Positions 33,816 through 42,776 of a stretch of DNA of 64,000 nt are shown piece by piece (positions within the stretch are counted from its first letter, which is position 1; every line of letters starts with the position of its first letter). Source of the stretch: Alginatibacterium sediminis (lineage in GTDB: Bacteria > Pseudomonadota > Gammaproteobacteria > Enterobacterales > Celerinatantimonadaceae); the NCBI RefSeq assembly GCF_003610775.1, contig NZ_RAQO01000005.1, positions 62,001 to 126,000 on the forward strand, in the 5' to 3' direction. The notes under the pieces were generated by a model. That model did not search any database and was not told the DNA's origin. It saw nothing but the letters and a program-made list of their open reading frames with translations. The position numbers were made by a program, and so were the translations under genes.

Positions 33816-34540
33816 AGCTTGTTAACGGCAGCTAATGAGCTGGCTTGAATATAATCGGCTATGTTTTTACTTGCGGGTTCAGTAATAAAATCACTCGCGG
33901 AACTATTTTGTTGGATCTCCCCTTGTTCAATGAACAAAATTCGATCCGCGACATGCATTGCATCGCTCAAACTATGACTAACCATAATCACGCAAAGTTG
34001 CAAGCGTTTCGCGTATTCTCGAACCAAGCTCAAGGACTCAGCTCGGGTCACTGGATCGAGTGCGCTAAAAGGTTCATCGAGCAATAATACCGGGTGTTTT
34101 CGCAATAGACATCGAGCTAATGCTGCTCGTTGTTGTTGCCCGCCACTAACCTGATTTACCAGGCTGTCAAGCTGTGCAGTTATCCCAAGCTCTTGTGCTA
34201 TCTGAAGCAGTAACTGTGTTTGATGAGCATTTAGTTTACCACTTGGATGTAAGCCGAATGCGATATTCTGGCGTAAGCTCAAATGATTAAATAAATTGTG
34301 TTGTTGGAACAATGTGGTCACCGGGCGTTGCGCGGGATTGTTCTGGCTAAAATCAAGATTATTCCAAGAAACCCGCCCAGCCTCTGCCTTACAAAACCCG
34401 GCAATGAGTTCAATTAAGGTGCTTTTTCCTGCGCCGCTAGCCCCTAGCACCGCCATAATTTCACCTGCTTCGAGCTCTAAAGAATACTCAAATTGGTGTT
34501 CTTTAAAACGACATGAAAGCTGTTCAAGTTTTAGGGTCAT
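33812..34540 (-). CDS. thiQ: Thiamine ABC transporter ATP-binding protein
   Basis: From the ATG complementary to 34538-34540 the protein has 242 residues and starts MTLKLEQLSCRF, as ThiQ proteins do; nine codons upstream another ATG lies deeper within thiP. The ABC motifs are complete: Walker A GASGAGKST (about 33-41), signature VSGGQQQRAALARCLL and Walker B VLLLDEPFSALD. It powers thiamine, thiamine phosphate and thiamine diphosphate uptake with ThiB and ThiP. It overlaps the thiP end by 17 bp. Confidence 0.9.
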   Translation of the reverse strand: MTLKLEQLSCRFKEHQFEYSLELEAGEIMAVLGASGAGKSTLIELIAGFCKAEAGRVSWNNLDFSQNNPAQRPVTTLFQQHNLFNHLSLRQNIAFGLHPSGKLNAHQTQLLLQIAQELGITAQLDSLVNQVSGGQQQRAALARCLLRKHPVLLLDEPFSALDPVTRAESLSLVREYAKRLQLCVIMVSHSLSDAMHVADRILFIEQGEIQQNSSASDFITEPASKNIADYIQASSLAAVNKL

Positions 34541-36116
34541 GGCTTTTTCCAACGATAAGAGCTTCACAAATCCAGAATAGTAATCCGCACAATAATAGTA
34601 AAACTAATCCGGTTAAGCTCGCTAAGGCAAATTGATAGCTAGAGAGTTGTTGGTATAAAAGCAGTGGCAAGGTGACGATCTGCGTTGATCCTATTAACGC
34701 AATAACACCCATATCACCAATACTCAAAACTAACACTAAAGCACACGCAAGCGAAAATGCATGACGCATTCGTGGCCAAATCACCCAACGCAAAACTGCA
34801 ATACTAGTAATATCCAAACTTTGCAGCAACTTAGAATAGTCTAAGTGAATTTGATGTAAGGTTTGTTTAAGGCTACGTATAAAAAATGGTAAAGCAATTA
34901 ACGCATTCACCAATGAAACAATTAGCAGAGTATAGGATTCAATGTCAGCGATGGGCAGTAGCAGGCAATAGATACCGGTTGTGATTACCATCGAAGGGCA
35001 AAGCAGTAATATGGATGCTAGCAGCTCTTGAAAACGGCCTAAGCCTCGCTGTTGTTGAAGTAAGTTATAGTGACGCCATAACAGTGATAAGCCCATACAT
35101 AGTACCCACACTAGACTTAACATCGCGATTGAGACTGACCAAAGAGCACTTTGAGCAAGCTTGTCCCAAGGTAGATTTGACCAATTAAGTTCATGGATAG
35201 AACTGAATGCGCCACTTGCGATTAATAACAGGAACACGTTGCCTGAACTAAGAATTAAACGGTGCCTCAGCTTTTGCCAAGGACTTAGGTTTAAGCTAAA
35301 TCGGCTTATACTTGGCTGCAAGGCAACTACTTTTTCGCGGCCCAATAGAAAGCCACCAATCAATAATGAAATGGCTAGCTGGACTAGGGCGCATTGTGCG
35401 GCGAATACTAAGTCAAAATCGTAGCGCAATGCCTGGTAAATCGCGACTTCTAGAGTACTTGTTTGAGGACCGCCACCCAGGGCTAACACGACGGTGAAGC
35501 TGCCGAAACAAAGTAGGAATACTAAGCACAACAGAGAAAAAATGCTGCCCCTAAGTTGGGGCCATTCGATAATTCGCCAACGCTGCCATGAGCTGAAATT
35601 GAGTTGCTCCGCTTGCTGCCAATAACGGCTAGGAATGCCTTGATATAGCAAGTAAGTTTGTCGTGCAACTAGCGGTGCATTTAAAAAGCAATGGGCTATG
35701 ACAATGCCATTTAGTCCATACAAATTCCATTCGATGGGTAACATTTGCTGTATCGAGCTAGAGCTACCTAAGCTGGAAACCACAGCAAGTACGACTAATA
35801 TGACAGGAGCAACAAAACATAAACCCCAAGCCCGAAGACATAAGCTCAAAAGCCAGCTATTGAATTGTGAGCTAAGCATAGCAAGACTGCGAGCCATTAG
35901 GAGGCCTATACCGAGTGATGCGATTGCAGAAACGAACGCTTGCCAAAGACTGAAGCGTAATACACTCAATAAATAGGGATCGAAGGAGTTTTTCCAAAAC
36001 ACGGTGTCGCTACTGGACAACAAGCCCCAAAATGCAAGGCTAACGACACTTAGTAAAAATAGACTAACGGTGTTGCCCGCGAGACGGGCAACATTAAGAC
36101 GATTAAACGATAACAC
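34524..36116 (-). CDS. thiP: Thiamine ABC transporter permease
   Basis: A 530-residue inner-membrane protein with about twelve hydrophobic helices in two fused permease halves, as in ThiP and the related iron permease FbpB. Each half has an ATPase-contact loop: EWPQLRGSIFSLLCLVFLL in the first and WPRMRHAFSLACALVLVLS in the second. It lies 30 bp downstream of thiB. The order thiB-thiP-thiQ is the same as in E. coli. Confidence 0.92.
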   Translation of the reverse strand: MLSFNRLNVARLAGNTVSLFLLSVVSLAFWGLLSSSDTVFWKNSFDPYLLSVLRFSLWQAFVSAIASLGIGLLMARSLAMLSSQFNSWLLSLCLRAWGLCFVAPVILVVLAVVSSLGSSSSIQQMLPIEWNLYGLNGIVIAHCFLNAPLVARQTYLLYQGIPSRYWQQAEQLNFSSWQRWRIIEWPQLRGSIFSLLCLVFLLCFGSFTVVLALGGGPQTSTLEVAIYQALRYDFDLVFAAQCALVQLAISLLIGGFLLGREKVVALQPSISRFSLNLSPWQKLRHRLILSSGNVFLLLIASGAFSSIHELNWSNLPWDKLAQSALWSVSIAMLSLVWVLCMGLSLLWRHYNLLQQQRGLGRFQELLASILLLCPSMVITTGIYCLLLPIADIESYTLLIVSLVNALIALPFFIRSLKQTLHQIHLDYSKLLQSLDITSIAVLRWVIWPRMRHAFSLACALVLVLSIGDMGVIALIGSTQIVTLPLLLYQQLSSYQFALASLTGLVLLLLCGLLFWICEALIVGKSHDPKT

Positions 36117-36146
36117 GCGTTATTATTGCCTTAGATTATATAAGTG

Positions 36147-37133
36147 CTACAGGCTAAGTGCATTGCGCCATTCTTTAGTCCAAGTTTGTCGCATTTCAGC
36201 TGCCTGGTTTGAATCAACCGGTATATCTTTTACTTGAATCAGTTGCGAGAAGGCCTCGGGGAGTTCAGCCTGCGGATTGACGGGTAGCATCCAATTGGTC
36301 GTTGCAATAATCGCCTGAGCCGGCTCGCTAATTAAGAAACTCAAAAACTGATTAGCCAGTTCGGTTTGCTCACTGTTAGCCGAAACCGCAGCCACTTCAA
36401 TCTGAGCCACATGACCTTCGCTGAAAAGCGCTGCAGCAAAGCGCTCGTCTTGCTCTGCTACGACATGATAAGCAGGGGAAGTGGTATAGCTCAAAACTAA
36501 GTCTGATTCACCTTTAAGGAACATGCCATATGCTTCGCTCCAACCTTTGGTTACCGTAACGGTTTTGGTGGCTAGTTTTTTCCAAGCGGCGTCACTTTGA
36601 TCGCCATAGATGCTTTTCATCCATAGCATCAAACCTTGCCCTGGTGTTGAAGTGCGAGGATCTTGATAGATAACCTTACCTTCGAAATTATCCAGTAGGT
36701 CGGCCATAGAAGAAGGAGGGTTTTCTAGCGTTTCGGTGTTATACACAAACGCAAAGTAACCATAATCAAAGGGTACGAAGTCGGTTTCAGTCCAGTCGAA
36801 AGCTAAAGTGGGTAGGCTCAATTCAAAATCTTGTACAGCACCTAACGCTCTCGTCTCCTGCATTAGTTGCGTATCGAGCCCCAAAATAACGTCTGCTTTA
36901 CTGTTGCCTTTCTCTAGTTTGAGGCGGTTTAAAATAGAAACCCCGTCATCCAGACCGACCCAGTTAATTGTACAATCGCATTGTTCTTCAAAAAGCGGCG
37001 TTAACGCAGGTCCTGGTCCCCAATCCGAAACAAATGATGAATAAGTGTAGATAGTGAGCTCTGCTGGGGATTGTGCTGCAAGACTAAAACTTAGAGCGGC
37101 GCAGCTTAAAGGTAGCCAAACGTTAGCTTTCAT
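36147..37133 (-). CDS. thiB: Thiamine-binding periplasmic protein
   Basis: A 328-residue precursor with a signal peptide ending ...SFSLAAQS. The mature part opens AELTIYTYSSFVSDWGPG, very typical of ThiB/TbpA, and continues with ADVILGLDTQLM, FVPFDYGYFAFVYNTE and YTTSPAYHV, which line the thiamine pocket in that family. It is the first gene of the transport operon. No thiamine-diphosphate riboswitch is seen in the 65 bp before it, where E. coli has one. Confidence 0.93.
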   Translation of the reverse strand: MKANVWLPLSCAALSFSLAAQSPAELTIYTYSSFVSDWGPGPALTPLFEEQCDCTINWVGLDDGVSILNRLKLEKGNSKADVILGLDTQLMQETRALGAVQDFELSLPTLAFDWTETDFVPFDYGYFAFVYNTETLENPPSSMADLLDNFEGKVIYQDPRTSTPGQGLMLWMKSIYGDQSDAAWKKLATKTVTVTKGWSEAYGMFLKGESDLVLSYTTSPAYHVVAEQDERFAAALFSEGHVAQIEVAAVSANSEQTELANQFLSFLISEPAQAIIATTNWMLPVNPQAELPEAFSQLIQVKDIPVDSNQAAEMRQTWTKEWRNALSL

Positions 37134-37198
37134 GAAAACATCCTGTTATATGTGATTCAATTGCGAATTTGAGTTTGAGTAATCGTAGTAACGAAATT

Positions 37199-37972
37199 AT
37201 GACCGAGTTTTTCATTTTCAATGAACGCCAATTTAGCGTTCGAGAGTTTGAGCAAGGTCGTGGCCAATGTTTTTTGCTGGTTAATGAGCAGCAATGCTTG
37301 GTAATGCGTCGCTTACAGCAGCAACATAACTTTTGGCGATTCGATTATCAACGCCAAGCCCAAATATTACAAGAATTAGAGCCACGCGGGTGGGCTGCTA
37401 AGCTGTTGTCACAAGACCAAAATTATCAAATCTGGCAGTTCTTAGAAGGTCAAGCCATTGAAGATAAGCTATGGCGCGACCCGCGAACCTTTGATCAGCT
37501 TTGTCGTTTTCTTGATGCGATGCGCCAGCCTTTGAAGTGCGATAAAGAGCGTTTTGATTTGTCGGAATACATCGAGGTTTTAATCGAGGCCTGCGAGCTT
37601 AGTTCGGAGAATAAGGAAGAATTAAACCACAGCTTTTTTAAACAGTGTCGAGAGCTAAGCCAAGAACTGCGCTTGTATTCACGAATAGGGCTCAATCATC
37701 ATGACTTATACAACGACAATTTTTTGCTCCAGTCGGATGGACGACTACGGGTTTTAGACTGGGAATACCTTTCGCATTCCAGCTATGGTTGGGATTGGGT
37801 TTATTGTTCACTGCACTTAAATTTATCCAGTGCTCAAAAAGAACAGCTGCAGAGCCAAAGTGGCCTAAGCCTCTGGGAGTGGCAGCTACTTGAGCTTGCG
37901 AGCGCGAGCATTGACAAGCTTTGGTCAACTGCCTCAATGGCTAAAACTGCTATTCGCCAACCAACTCAATAG
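37199..37972 (+). CDS. Thiamine kinase-like phosphotransferase (APH/choline kinase fold)
   Basis: From the ATG at 37199 the protein has 257 residues; a TTG 30 bp upstream is less likely. The C-terminal lobe has the phosphotransferase loop GLNHHDLYNDNFLLQ (H-D-x4-N) and LRVLDWEYLSHSSYGWDW with the magnesium-binding aspartate. The N-terminal lobe is short. This is the plan of ThiK and choline/ethanolamine kinases. Because the gene is divergent from thiBPQ by 65 bp, a role in phosphorylating imported thiamine is the best guess. It overlaps the end of convergent rlmJ by 23 bp. Confidence 0.72.
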   Translation: MTEFFIFNERQFSVREFEQGRGQCFLLVNEQQCLVMRRLQQQHNFWRFDYQRQAQILQELEPRGWAAKLLSQDQNYQIWQFLEGQAIEDKLWRDPRTFDQLCRFLDAMRQPLKCDKERFDLSEYIEVLIEACELSSENKEELNHSFFKQCRELSQELRLYSRIGLNHHDLYNDNFLLQSDGRLRVLDWEYLSHSSYGWDWVYCSLHLNLSSAQKEQLQSQSGLSLWEWQLLELASASIDKLWSTASMAKTAIRQPTQ

Positions 37973-38789
37973 CACGAAACTGGCCATCAGTCGGCGCTAG
38001 TATTCGACTGAGCAAGGGCAACGTTTCATTCATTTGCGCCATTAAAGTCCATGGTGGGTTGACCACTATCATACCGCTGGATGTCATTCCTCGGCCGCTA
38101 CTATCCGCACTTAAGCCAAGTTCGAAAAGTTGAATGTTACGAATCCCACTGCTGACCAACTGGTTCTCAAGCTCTTGAATGCGTTCACGCTTTACTACCG
38201 GATACCAAAGTGCAATACATGCTTGTTTAAAGCGTTTGTGACTTCGGATTATGGTTTCTACCACCAATTTATAATCTGATTTGATTTCATAAGGCGGGTC
38301 AATTAGAACCATGGCACGTTTCTCTCGAGGTGGCATTAAACTCACAAGCCCTTCAAAGCCATCTTTGTCACGACATGAAACTCGTTTGTCTCGGGAAAAC
38401 GTTTTTGCTAAAAGCGGAAAGTCACTTGGATGAATTTCATGCAGGAACAATCGGTCTTGCGGGCGCAAAATATGTTGAGCAAACCATGGTGAGCCTGGAT
38501 AGTGACTCAGTCCCTGATTATCATTAAAGCTCTGAACTAGGCTCGCGTAACGTTGTAAAAGCGGGTTGAGATTAGTTGCCTGTAGCAGCTTTTGAATTCC
38601 GTCTTTATATTCAAGTGTCGTCTGCGCTTGTTTCTCTTCTAAGGAATAGCCACCTGCACCACTGTGAGTGTCAACATAGCGTATAGGGGCATCTTTTTGG
38701 CACATGTAGTCAAGAATACTCAGCTGAGTGACGTGCTTAAGTACGTCGGCATAATTGCCAGCATGAAAGGAGTGTCGATAACTTAGCAT
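37950..38789 (-). CDS. rlmJ: 23S rRNA m6A2030 methyltransferase
   Basis: A 279-residue enzyme, the length of E. coli RlmJ (YhiR). The start MLSYRHSFHAGNYADVLKHV is nearly invariant in the family. The SAM region reads RYVDTHSGAGGY, and the catalytic motif of N6-adenine methyltransferases is present as VLIDPPYEIKSDY. It modifies A2030 of 23S rRNA. It converges on the thiamine-kinase-like gene. Confidence 0.96.
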   Translation of the reverse strand: MLSYRHSFHAGNYADVLKHVTQLSILDYMCQKDAPIRYVDTHSGAGGYSLEEKQAQTTLEYKDGIQKLLQATNLNPLLQRYASLVQSFNDNQGLSHYPGSPWFAQHILRPQDRLFLHEIHPSDFPLLAKTFSRDKRVSCRDKDGFEGLVSLMPPREKRAMVLIDPPYEIKSDYKLVVETIIRSHKRFKQACIALWYPVVKRERIQELENQLVSSGIRNIQLFELGLSADSSGRGMTSSGMIVVNPPWTLMAQMNETLPLLSRILAPTDGQFRAIELVGE

Positions 38790-38807
38790 GATGATTTTCC
38801 TTAGACG

Positions 38808-38833
38808 AAAAAAACGGGAGCAAAGGCTCCCGT
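38808..38833 (-). terminator. Terminator of pykF
   Basis: On the minus strand ACGGGAGC, a 5-nt loop and GCTCCCGT are followed by seven T residues, 26 bp after the pykF stop. Confidence 0.93.
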
Positions 38834-38858
38834 ATCGGTTTTCAGAATACGTGTCTTA

Positions 38859-40271
38859 TTATAGAACGTGGACTGAAGAGGTGTTAGTTGTACCTGAAGG
38901 AACAAGTGCACCAGAAACCATAACTACGATATCACCCTTGAACGACAAACCAGACTCAAGTGCGATTTCTTTACCTAAGGCATAGAATGCATCTGTGCTG
39001 TCGATTGAGTCTACAACGTGTGGCACAACGCCTTTAGTCAAACAAAGTTGAGCTGCAGTCTTGTGGTTAGTTGTAATCGCTAGAATGTTAGCTTGTGGGA
39101 AGTATTTACGTACAGACTTCGCTGATTTACCACCGTGCGTCGCAACGATGATTAGTGGTGCAGCCAACTTCTCAGAAGTTTCAACAGCGCCCTTACATAC
39201 AGCTTCAGTGATGCGTAACTTACCGCTGTCACGAGCAGGATCAAGGTTAGAAGGCATTACAGCATCTGTACGCTTACAGATAGTCGCCATAATGTTTACC
39301 GCTTCTACAGGGTATTTACCTTTAGCTGATTCACCTGATAGCATCACTGCATCAGTACCATCAAGGATGGCATTAGCAACGTCACCGGCTTCAGCACGGG
39401 TTGGACGCGGGTTTTTGATCATTGAATCTAGCATTTGAGTTGCTGTGATAACCAGTTTACGTGCACGGTTACAACGCTCAATCATCATTTTCTGGGCGAA
39501 GATTACTTCTTCTACTGGAATCTCAACACCAAGATCTCCACGAGCTACCATGATACCGTCAGAAACTTCGAGGATTTCGTCAAAGTTATCTACACCTTCT
39601 TGGTTCTCAATTTTAGAGATAATTTGGATTGAATCGCCACCATTTGCTTTAAGCAATTCGCGAATTTCAAGAACATCTTCTTTTTTACGAATAAAAGAAG
39701 CCGCGATGAAATCAACATTTTGCTCGCAACCAAATACCAAGTCACTTTTATCTTTTGCTGACAAAGCAGGAAGGTTTACAACTACACCTGGAAGGTTTAC
39801 ACCTTTGTTTTCGCCAAGCTCACCAGTATTAAGCACAGTACACTTAACTTCTTCGTCGCTTACAGCAATAACTTCCATTTCGATTAGACCGTCGTCAACC
39901 AAAATCATGTTGCCAACGCGTAGATCTTGAGCAAAACCAGGATAAGTCACTGCAACTTTGTTGACGTCGCCGATGATGGTTTGGTCAGTTGTAAAGATAA
40001 ACTCTTGACCAGCTGTTAGTAGAACGTCATTACCATTTTCTAGTTTGATGGTACGAATTTCAGGACCTTTTGTGTCAAGCAAGATAGCTGCTTGGTTGCC
40101 AGTCTCTTTAATTACTTCGCGTAGATTATTGATACGAGTACCATGCTCTGCGAAATCGCCGTGTGAAAAGTTCAGGCGCATTACGTTCATACCGCTGTCG
40201 ACTAGTTTGCTGAGGACTTCTTTTGACTCAGTTTTTGGTCCAATGGTACATACGATCTTGGTTTTCTTCAT
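38859..40271 (-). CDS. pykF: Pyruvate kinase I
   Basis: A 470-residue enzyme, the size of E. coli PykF, catalysing phosphoenolpyruvate plus ADP to pyruvate plus ATP. Conserved features are [47 protein letters not shown] with the catalytic lysine and metal ligands, [11 protein letters not shown] and [11 protein letters not shown]. The C-terminal allosteric domain (about 345-470) is present. The match to the PykF rather than PykA branch comes from length and the opening MKKTKIVCT. It lies upstream of rlmJ and downstream of arcA, with terminators on both sides. Confidence 0.96.
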   Translation of the reverse strand: MKKTKIVCTIGPKTESKEVLSKLVDSGMNVMRLNFSHGDFAEHGTRINNLREVIKETGNQAAILLDTKGPEIRTIKLENGNDVLLTAGQEFIFTTDQTIIGDVNKVAVTYPGFAQDLRVGNMILVDDGLIEMEVIAVSDEEVKCTVLNTGELGENKGVNLPGVVVNLPALSAKDKSDLVFGCEQNVDFIAASFIRKKEDVLEIRELLKANGGDSIQIISKIENQEGVDNFDEILEVSDGIMVARGDLGVEIPVEEVIFAQKMMIERCNRARKLVITATQMLDSMIKNPRPTRAEAGDVANAILDGTDAVMLSGESAKGKYPVEAVNIMATICKRTDAVMPSNLDPARDSGKLRITEAVCKGAVETSEKLAAPLIIVATHGGKSAKSVRKYFPQANILAITTNHKTAAQLCLTKGVVPHVVDSIDSTDAFYALGKEIALESGLSFKGDIVVMVSGALVPSGTTNTSSVHVL

Positions 40272-40378
40272 TGAAGTTTTGCTCCGCTTCGGATGACTCT
40301 GAATGTTAACTGGCGCACATTATACGCACATTAACTGATTCTTTGATTGATTTTTTGAACAAAACAATAATCTTGATC

Positions 40379-40403
40379 AAAAAACCTCGCGATAGCGAGG
40401 TTT
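40379..40403 (-). terminator. Terminator of arcA
   Basis: On the minus strand AAACCTCGC, a TATC loop and GCGAGGTTT continue into a run of T, 19 bp after the arcA stop. Confidence 0.9.
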
Positions 40404-40421
40404 GTTAATTGAACAGATCTG

Positions 40422-41135
40422 TTATTGATCAAGTTCACCGCAGAAGCGATAGCCTTCGCCGTGGATCGTAGCAATAATCTCTGGGGTCTCTGGTGATGAC
40501 TCAAAGTGCTTACGAATACGTCGAATAGTTACGTCTACAGTACGGTCATGAGGTTTAAGCTCACGACCAGTCATTTTCTTAAGTAAATCGGCTCGGGTTT
40601 GAATTTGCCCTGGGTTTTCTACGAAGTGAAGCATGGCACGAAACTCGCTGCGCGGAAGTTTATAGACTTCTTGCGCAGGACTAACTAGCGAGCGACTATT
40701 AATATCAAGAACCCACCCATTAAAGCGATATGCATCAACGCTGTCTTTTTCTTCGTTGCTACCGGTTGCACTGATCGTTCGATTCAGTAAATTGCGCGCG
40801 CGTATTGTTAGCTCTCGAGGATTAAAGGGTTTGGTGATGTAATCATCGGCGCCAATTTCAAGACCAAGTATTTTGTCGACTTCGTTATCACGACCTGTCA
40901 AAAACATTAAGGCAATTTGTTCGCGATCTCGAAGCTCTCGCGCCAACAGAAGTCCATTTTTTCCTGGAAGATTGATATCCATAATAATCAAGTGAACGCT
41001 GTTTTGCTCAAGGACTTGATTCATTTCGTTGCCGTCAGCGGCTTCAAATACATTGTAGCCTTCAGCTTCGAAAGTATCTTTCAGGGTATTTCGGGTGACC
41101 AGTTCGTCTTCAACGATCAGGATATTCGGTGTCAT
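40422..41135 (-). CDS. arcA: Aerobic respiration control response regulator ArcA
   Basis: A 237-residue OmpR-family regulator. The receiver domain (about 1-120) reads [17 protein letters not shown] and [23 protein letters not shown], with the phosphorylated aspartate in [10 protein letters not shown], and [36 protein letters not shown] is almost identical to E. coli ArcA. The C-terminal winged helix ends TIHGEGYRF. It switches respiratory and fermentative genes with redox state when phosphorylated by ArcB, which is not in this window. Glycolytic pykF is the next gene downstream. Confidence 0.96.
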   Translation of the reverse strand: MTPNILIVEDELVTRNTLKDTFEAEGYNVFEAADGNEMNQVLEQNSVHLIIMDINLPGKNGLLLARELRDREQIALMFLTGRDNEVDKILGLEIGADDYITKPFNPRELTIRARNLLNRTISATGSNEEKDSVDAYRFNGWVLDINSRSLVSPAQEVYKLPRSEFRAMLHFVENPGQIQTRADLLKKMTGRELKPHDRTVDVTIRRIRKHFESSPETPEIIATIHGEGYRFCGELDQ

Positions 41136-41536
41136 GGTCTTCCTCTGTTAGTCATAGTGTAAAGCCACACCAGAATTGGGTACTTGGCTTACTAGTAATG
41201 TAATAAAAACACGAAAATCAGCGACTGAACTTGTAAGCCGCTAAGTCACATTATATGTTGAGTCTGTGTTAAAAACCCGACTTTAGCAAAATTCTTATCA
41301 ATATTTTGTGAATCTAAATATCGTATTCACTCACAAAAGCTTGTTTTTGAATTGTTGTTTGTTACATGTCTGCCAATAATTGTATGGACTTAACACGGAA
41401 CTAACAACTGATGAATGTATTTTGCCTAGTTATTTTAGAATTGGTTTGATACATATCAATCGAAAATGTACTTAAGTGACCAAAATTAGTATTTATTGAA
41501 AAAAAATAACAACACAGACCTTAAAAAGGAACAAAT
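41136..41536. other. Divergent intergenic region between arcA and rraA
   Basis: About 400 bp of AT-rich DNA between two divergent genes. It should hold both promoters. I found no clear operator palindrome, terminator, RNA gene or small frame with a ribosome-binding site, apart from AAAAAGGAAC directly before rraA. Confidence 0.4.
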
Positions 41537-42019
41537 ATGGACATTCTTCCCGATCTATTTGATCAACACCCCTCACAATTGCAATTAGTTTCGAGTCATT
41601 GGGAGCATTATGGAGCTCTATGTTACTTTTCTGGTCCAGCGGTGACAGTAAACTGCTTTGAAGATAACAGCCGGATTAAAGAACTATTGGCTAGTCCTGG
41701 AGAAGGTCGCATTCTTGTGGTTAATGGACAAGGTTCAACCCAGCGAGCACTTATCGGCGATATGATTGCTCAAAGCGGCATAGACAATAATTGGGGTGGA
41801 GTCATTATTTATGGGGCGATTCGCGACGTCCACACCTTGTCGCAAATGCCTATTGGCATCAAAGCATTATGCGCATGCCCGATTCGTTCACAGCGCGAAG
41901 GTAAAGGTGAAATTGAACAAGAGATTGTTGTCGATAGAACCTTGATTAAACCCGGTAACTATATATATGCAGATCTAAATGGGGTTGCGATGAGTGAGCA
42001 TAAACTTGAGTTAGCATAA
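41537..42019 (+). CDS. rraA: RraA family protein (regulator of ribonuclease E activity)
   Basis: A 160-residue protein, as long as E. coli RraA. It shares the family core AVTVNCFEDNSRIKELL, GRILVVNGQGSTQRALIGDMIA, GGVIIYGAIRDVHTLSQMPIGIKAL and the C-terminal YIYADLNGVAMSE. RraA binds RNase E and slows mRNA decay in E. coli; some relatives are aldolases. The aldolase metal-binding Asp lies within a G-x20-R-D pattern, and the RD of AIRDV is present here, so an enzyme role cannot be excluded. It is divergent from arcA. Confidence 0.82.
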   Translation: MDILPDLFDQHPSQLQLVSSHWEHYGALCYFSGPAVTVNCFEDNSRIKELLASPGEGRILVVNGQGSTQRALIGDMIAQSGIDNNWGGVIIYGAIRDVHTLSQMPIGIKALCACPIRSQREGKGEIEQEIVVDRTLIKPGNYIYADLNGVAMSEHKLELA

Positions 42020-42027
42020 CTCAATGA

Positions 42028-42585
42028 TTAGAAGCGGTAGCCTAAACCAACTTGGAAGTACTGTTGTAGTGGGCTATCGAGTTTACTGGTGTCTTCTATT
42101 GCGTAGCTGGCTTGCAAATTAACAAGCTGACCTACCCGATATGAGCTGCGCAGTTCAAATGCTCGTTCACTGTCTTCAAGTTCGTTTACTTGTTGTGAAT
42201 TGAGCGAGCCGACGACGCTTAATGACTTGTTTGGCGCAAACTTAAGCCCGGTACTGACATTAAAGCCACGGTCGGTTGCGATATCGTCGTAACGATTGCT
42301 CACACCGGCTTCAACAAATACCGACCAGTTTTCTTGGAGTGGATGCGTATAACCCCCGTTAAAATTAAGCTGTTCGCTGTTGTCATCGACGGTTAATTGG
42401 CTCACCAGCGGCCGATTATTGCCACGTACATACCAATTATTAAATGTGGCCTGACTGTCAAAATAATCATTTTCACCGATAGACAGTTCTAAACTCGATT
42501 CTGCTGCGAAAGCAGGGCTTGTTGAAAGTACCGCTGTAACGATGGGGATCAGCTTGATCAGGGAGCGAACGCGGCAAAAATACAT
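42028..42585 (-). CDS. Small outer-membrane beta-barrel protein of unknown function
   Basis: A 185-residue precursor with a signal peptide ending ...TSPAFAAESS. The mature 158 residues are a series of amphipathic strands (SLELSIGE, WSVFVEAGVSN, FNVSTGLKFAP, LSVVGSLNSQ, FELRSSYRVG, VNLQASYAIE) and end FQVGLGYRF, the aromatic C-terminus recognised by the BAM machinery. Eight strands would fit an OmpA/OmpX-sized barrel. I cannot name the family. It lies 9 bp past convergent rraA. Confidence 0.65.
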   Translation of the reverse strand: MYFCRVRSLIKLIPIVTAVLSTSPAFAAESSLELSIGENDYFDSQATFNNWYVRGNNRPLVSQLTVDDNSEQLNFNGGYTHPLQENWSVFVEAGVSNRYDDIATDRGFNVSTGLKFAPNKSLSVVGSLNSQQVNELEDSERAFELRSSYRVGQLVNLQASYAIEDTSKLDSPLQQYFQVGLGYRF

Positions 42586-42699
42586 ATTTATACTCCCTTA
42601 CAAGTGATTAACATCTTTATTATGGACCAAATCTGATAAATAACGAGCGATGTTTGCTAAAAATTTTGTCAATAATTGGACGATTAAGCGCTATTTTTC

Positions 42700-42769
42700 A
42701 TTGCTTATTAACTAAGCAATAGCGGCATAACTATTGCTTATTAACTAAGCAATAGTTATGCCGCTATTG
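42700..42769. repeat. Nested inverted and direct repeats downstream of aceK
   Basis: A perfect 24-bp inverted repeat has arms 42717-42740 and 42746-42769 (cores GCGGCATAACTATTGCTTA and TAAGCAATAGTTATGCCGC) with a 5-nt loop. The unit ATTGCTTA-TTAAC-TAAGCAAT, itself a hairpin, occurs twice in direct order, at 42700-42720 and 42733-42753. The structure begins 7 bp past the aceK stop and may act as its terminator or protect the mRNA 3' end. Confidence 0.85.
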
Positions 42770-42776
42770 ACGAGGA

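Noticed and set aside
37134..37198. TPP riboswitch before thiB
   Set aside because: The region is too short and lacks the conserved CTGAGA-type core.
38859..40271. Several long plus-strand frames within pykF
   Set aside because: They are shadows of a highly conserved gene on the minus strand and have no start signals.
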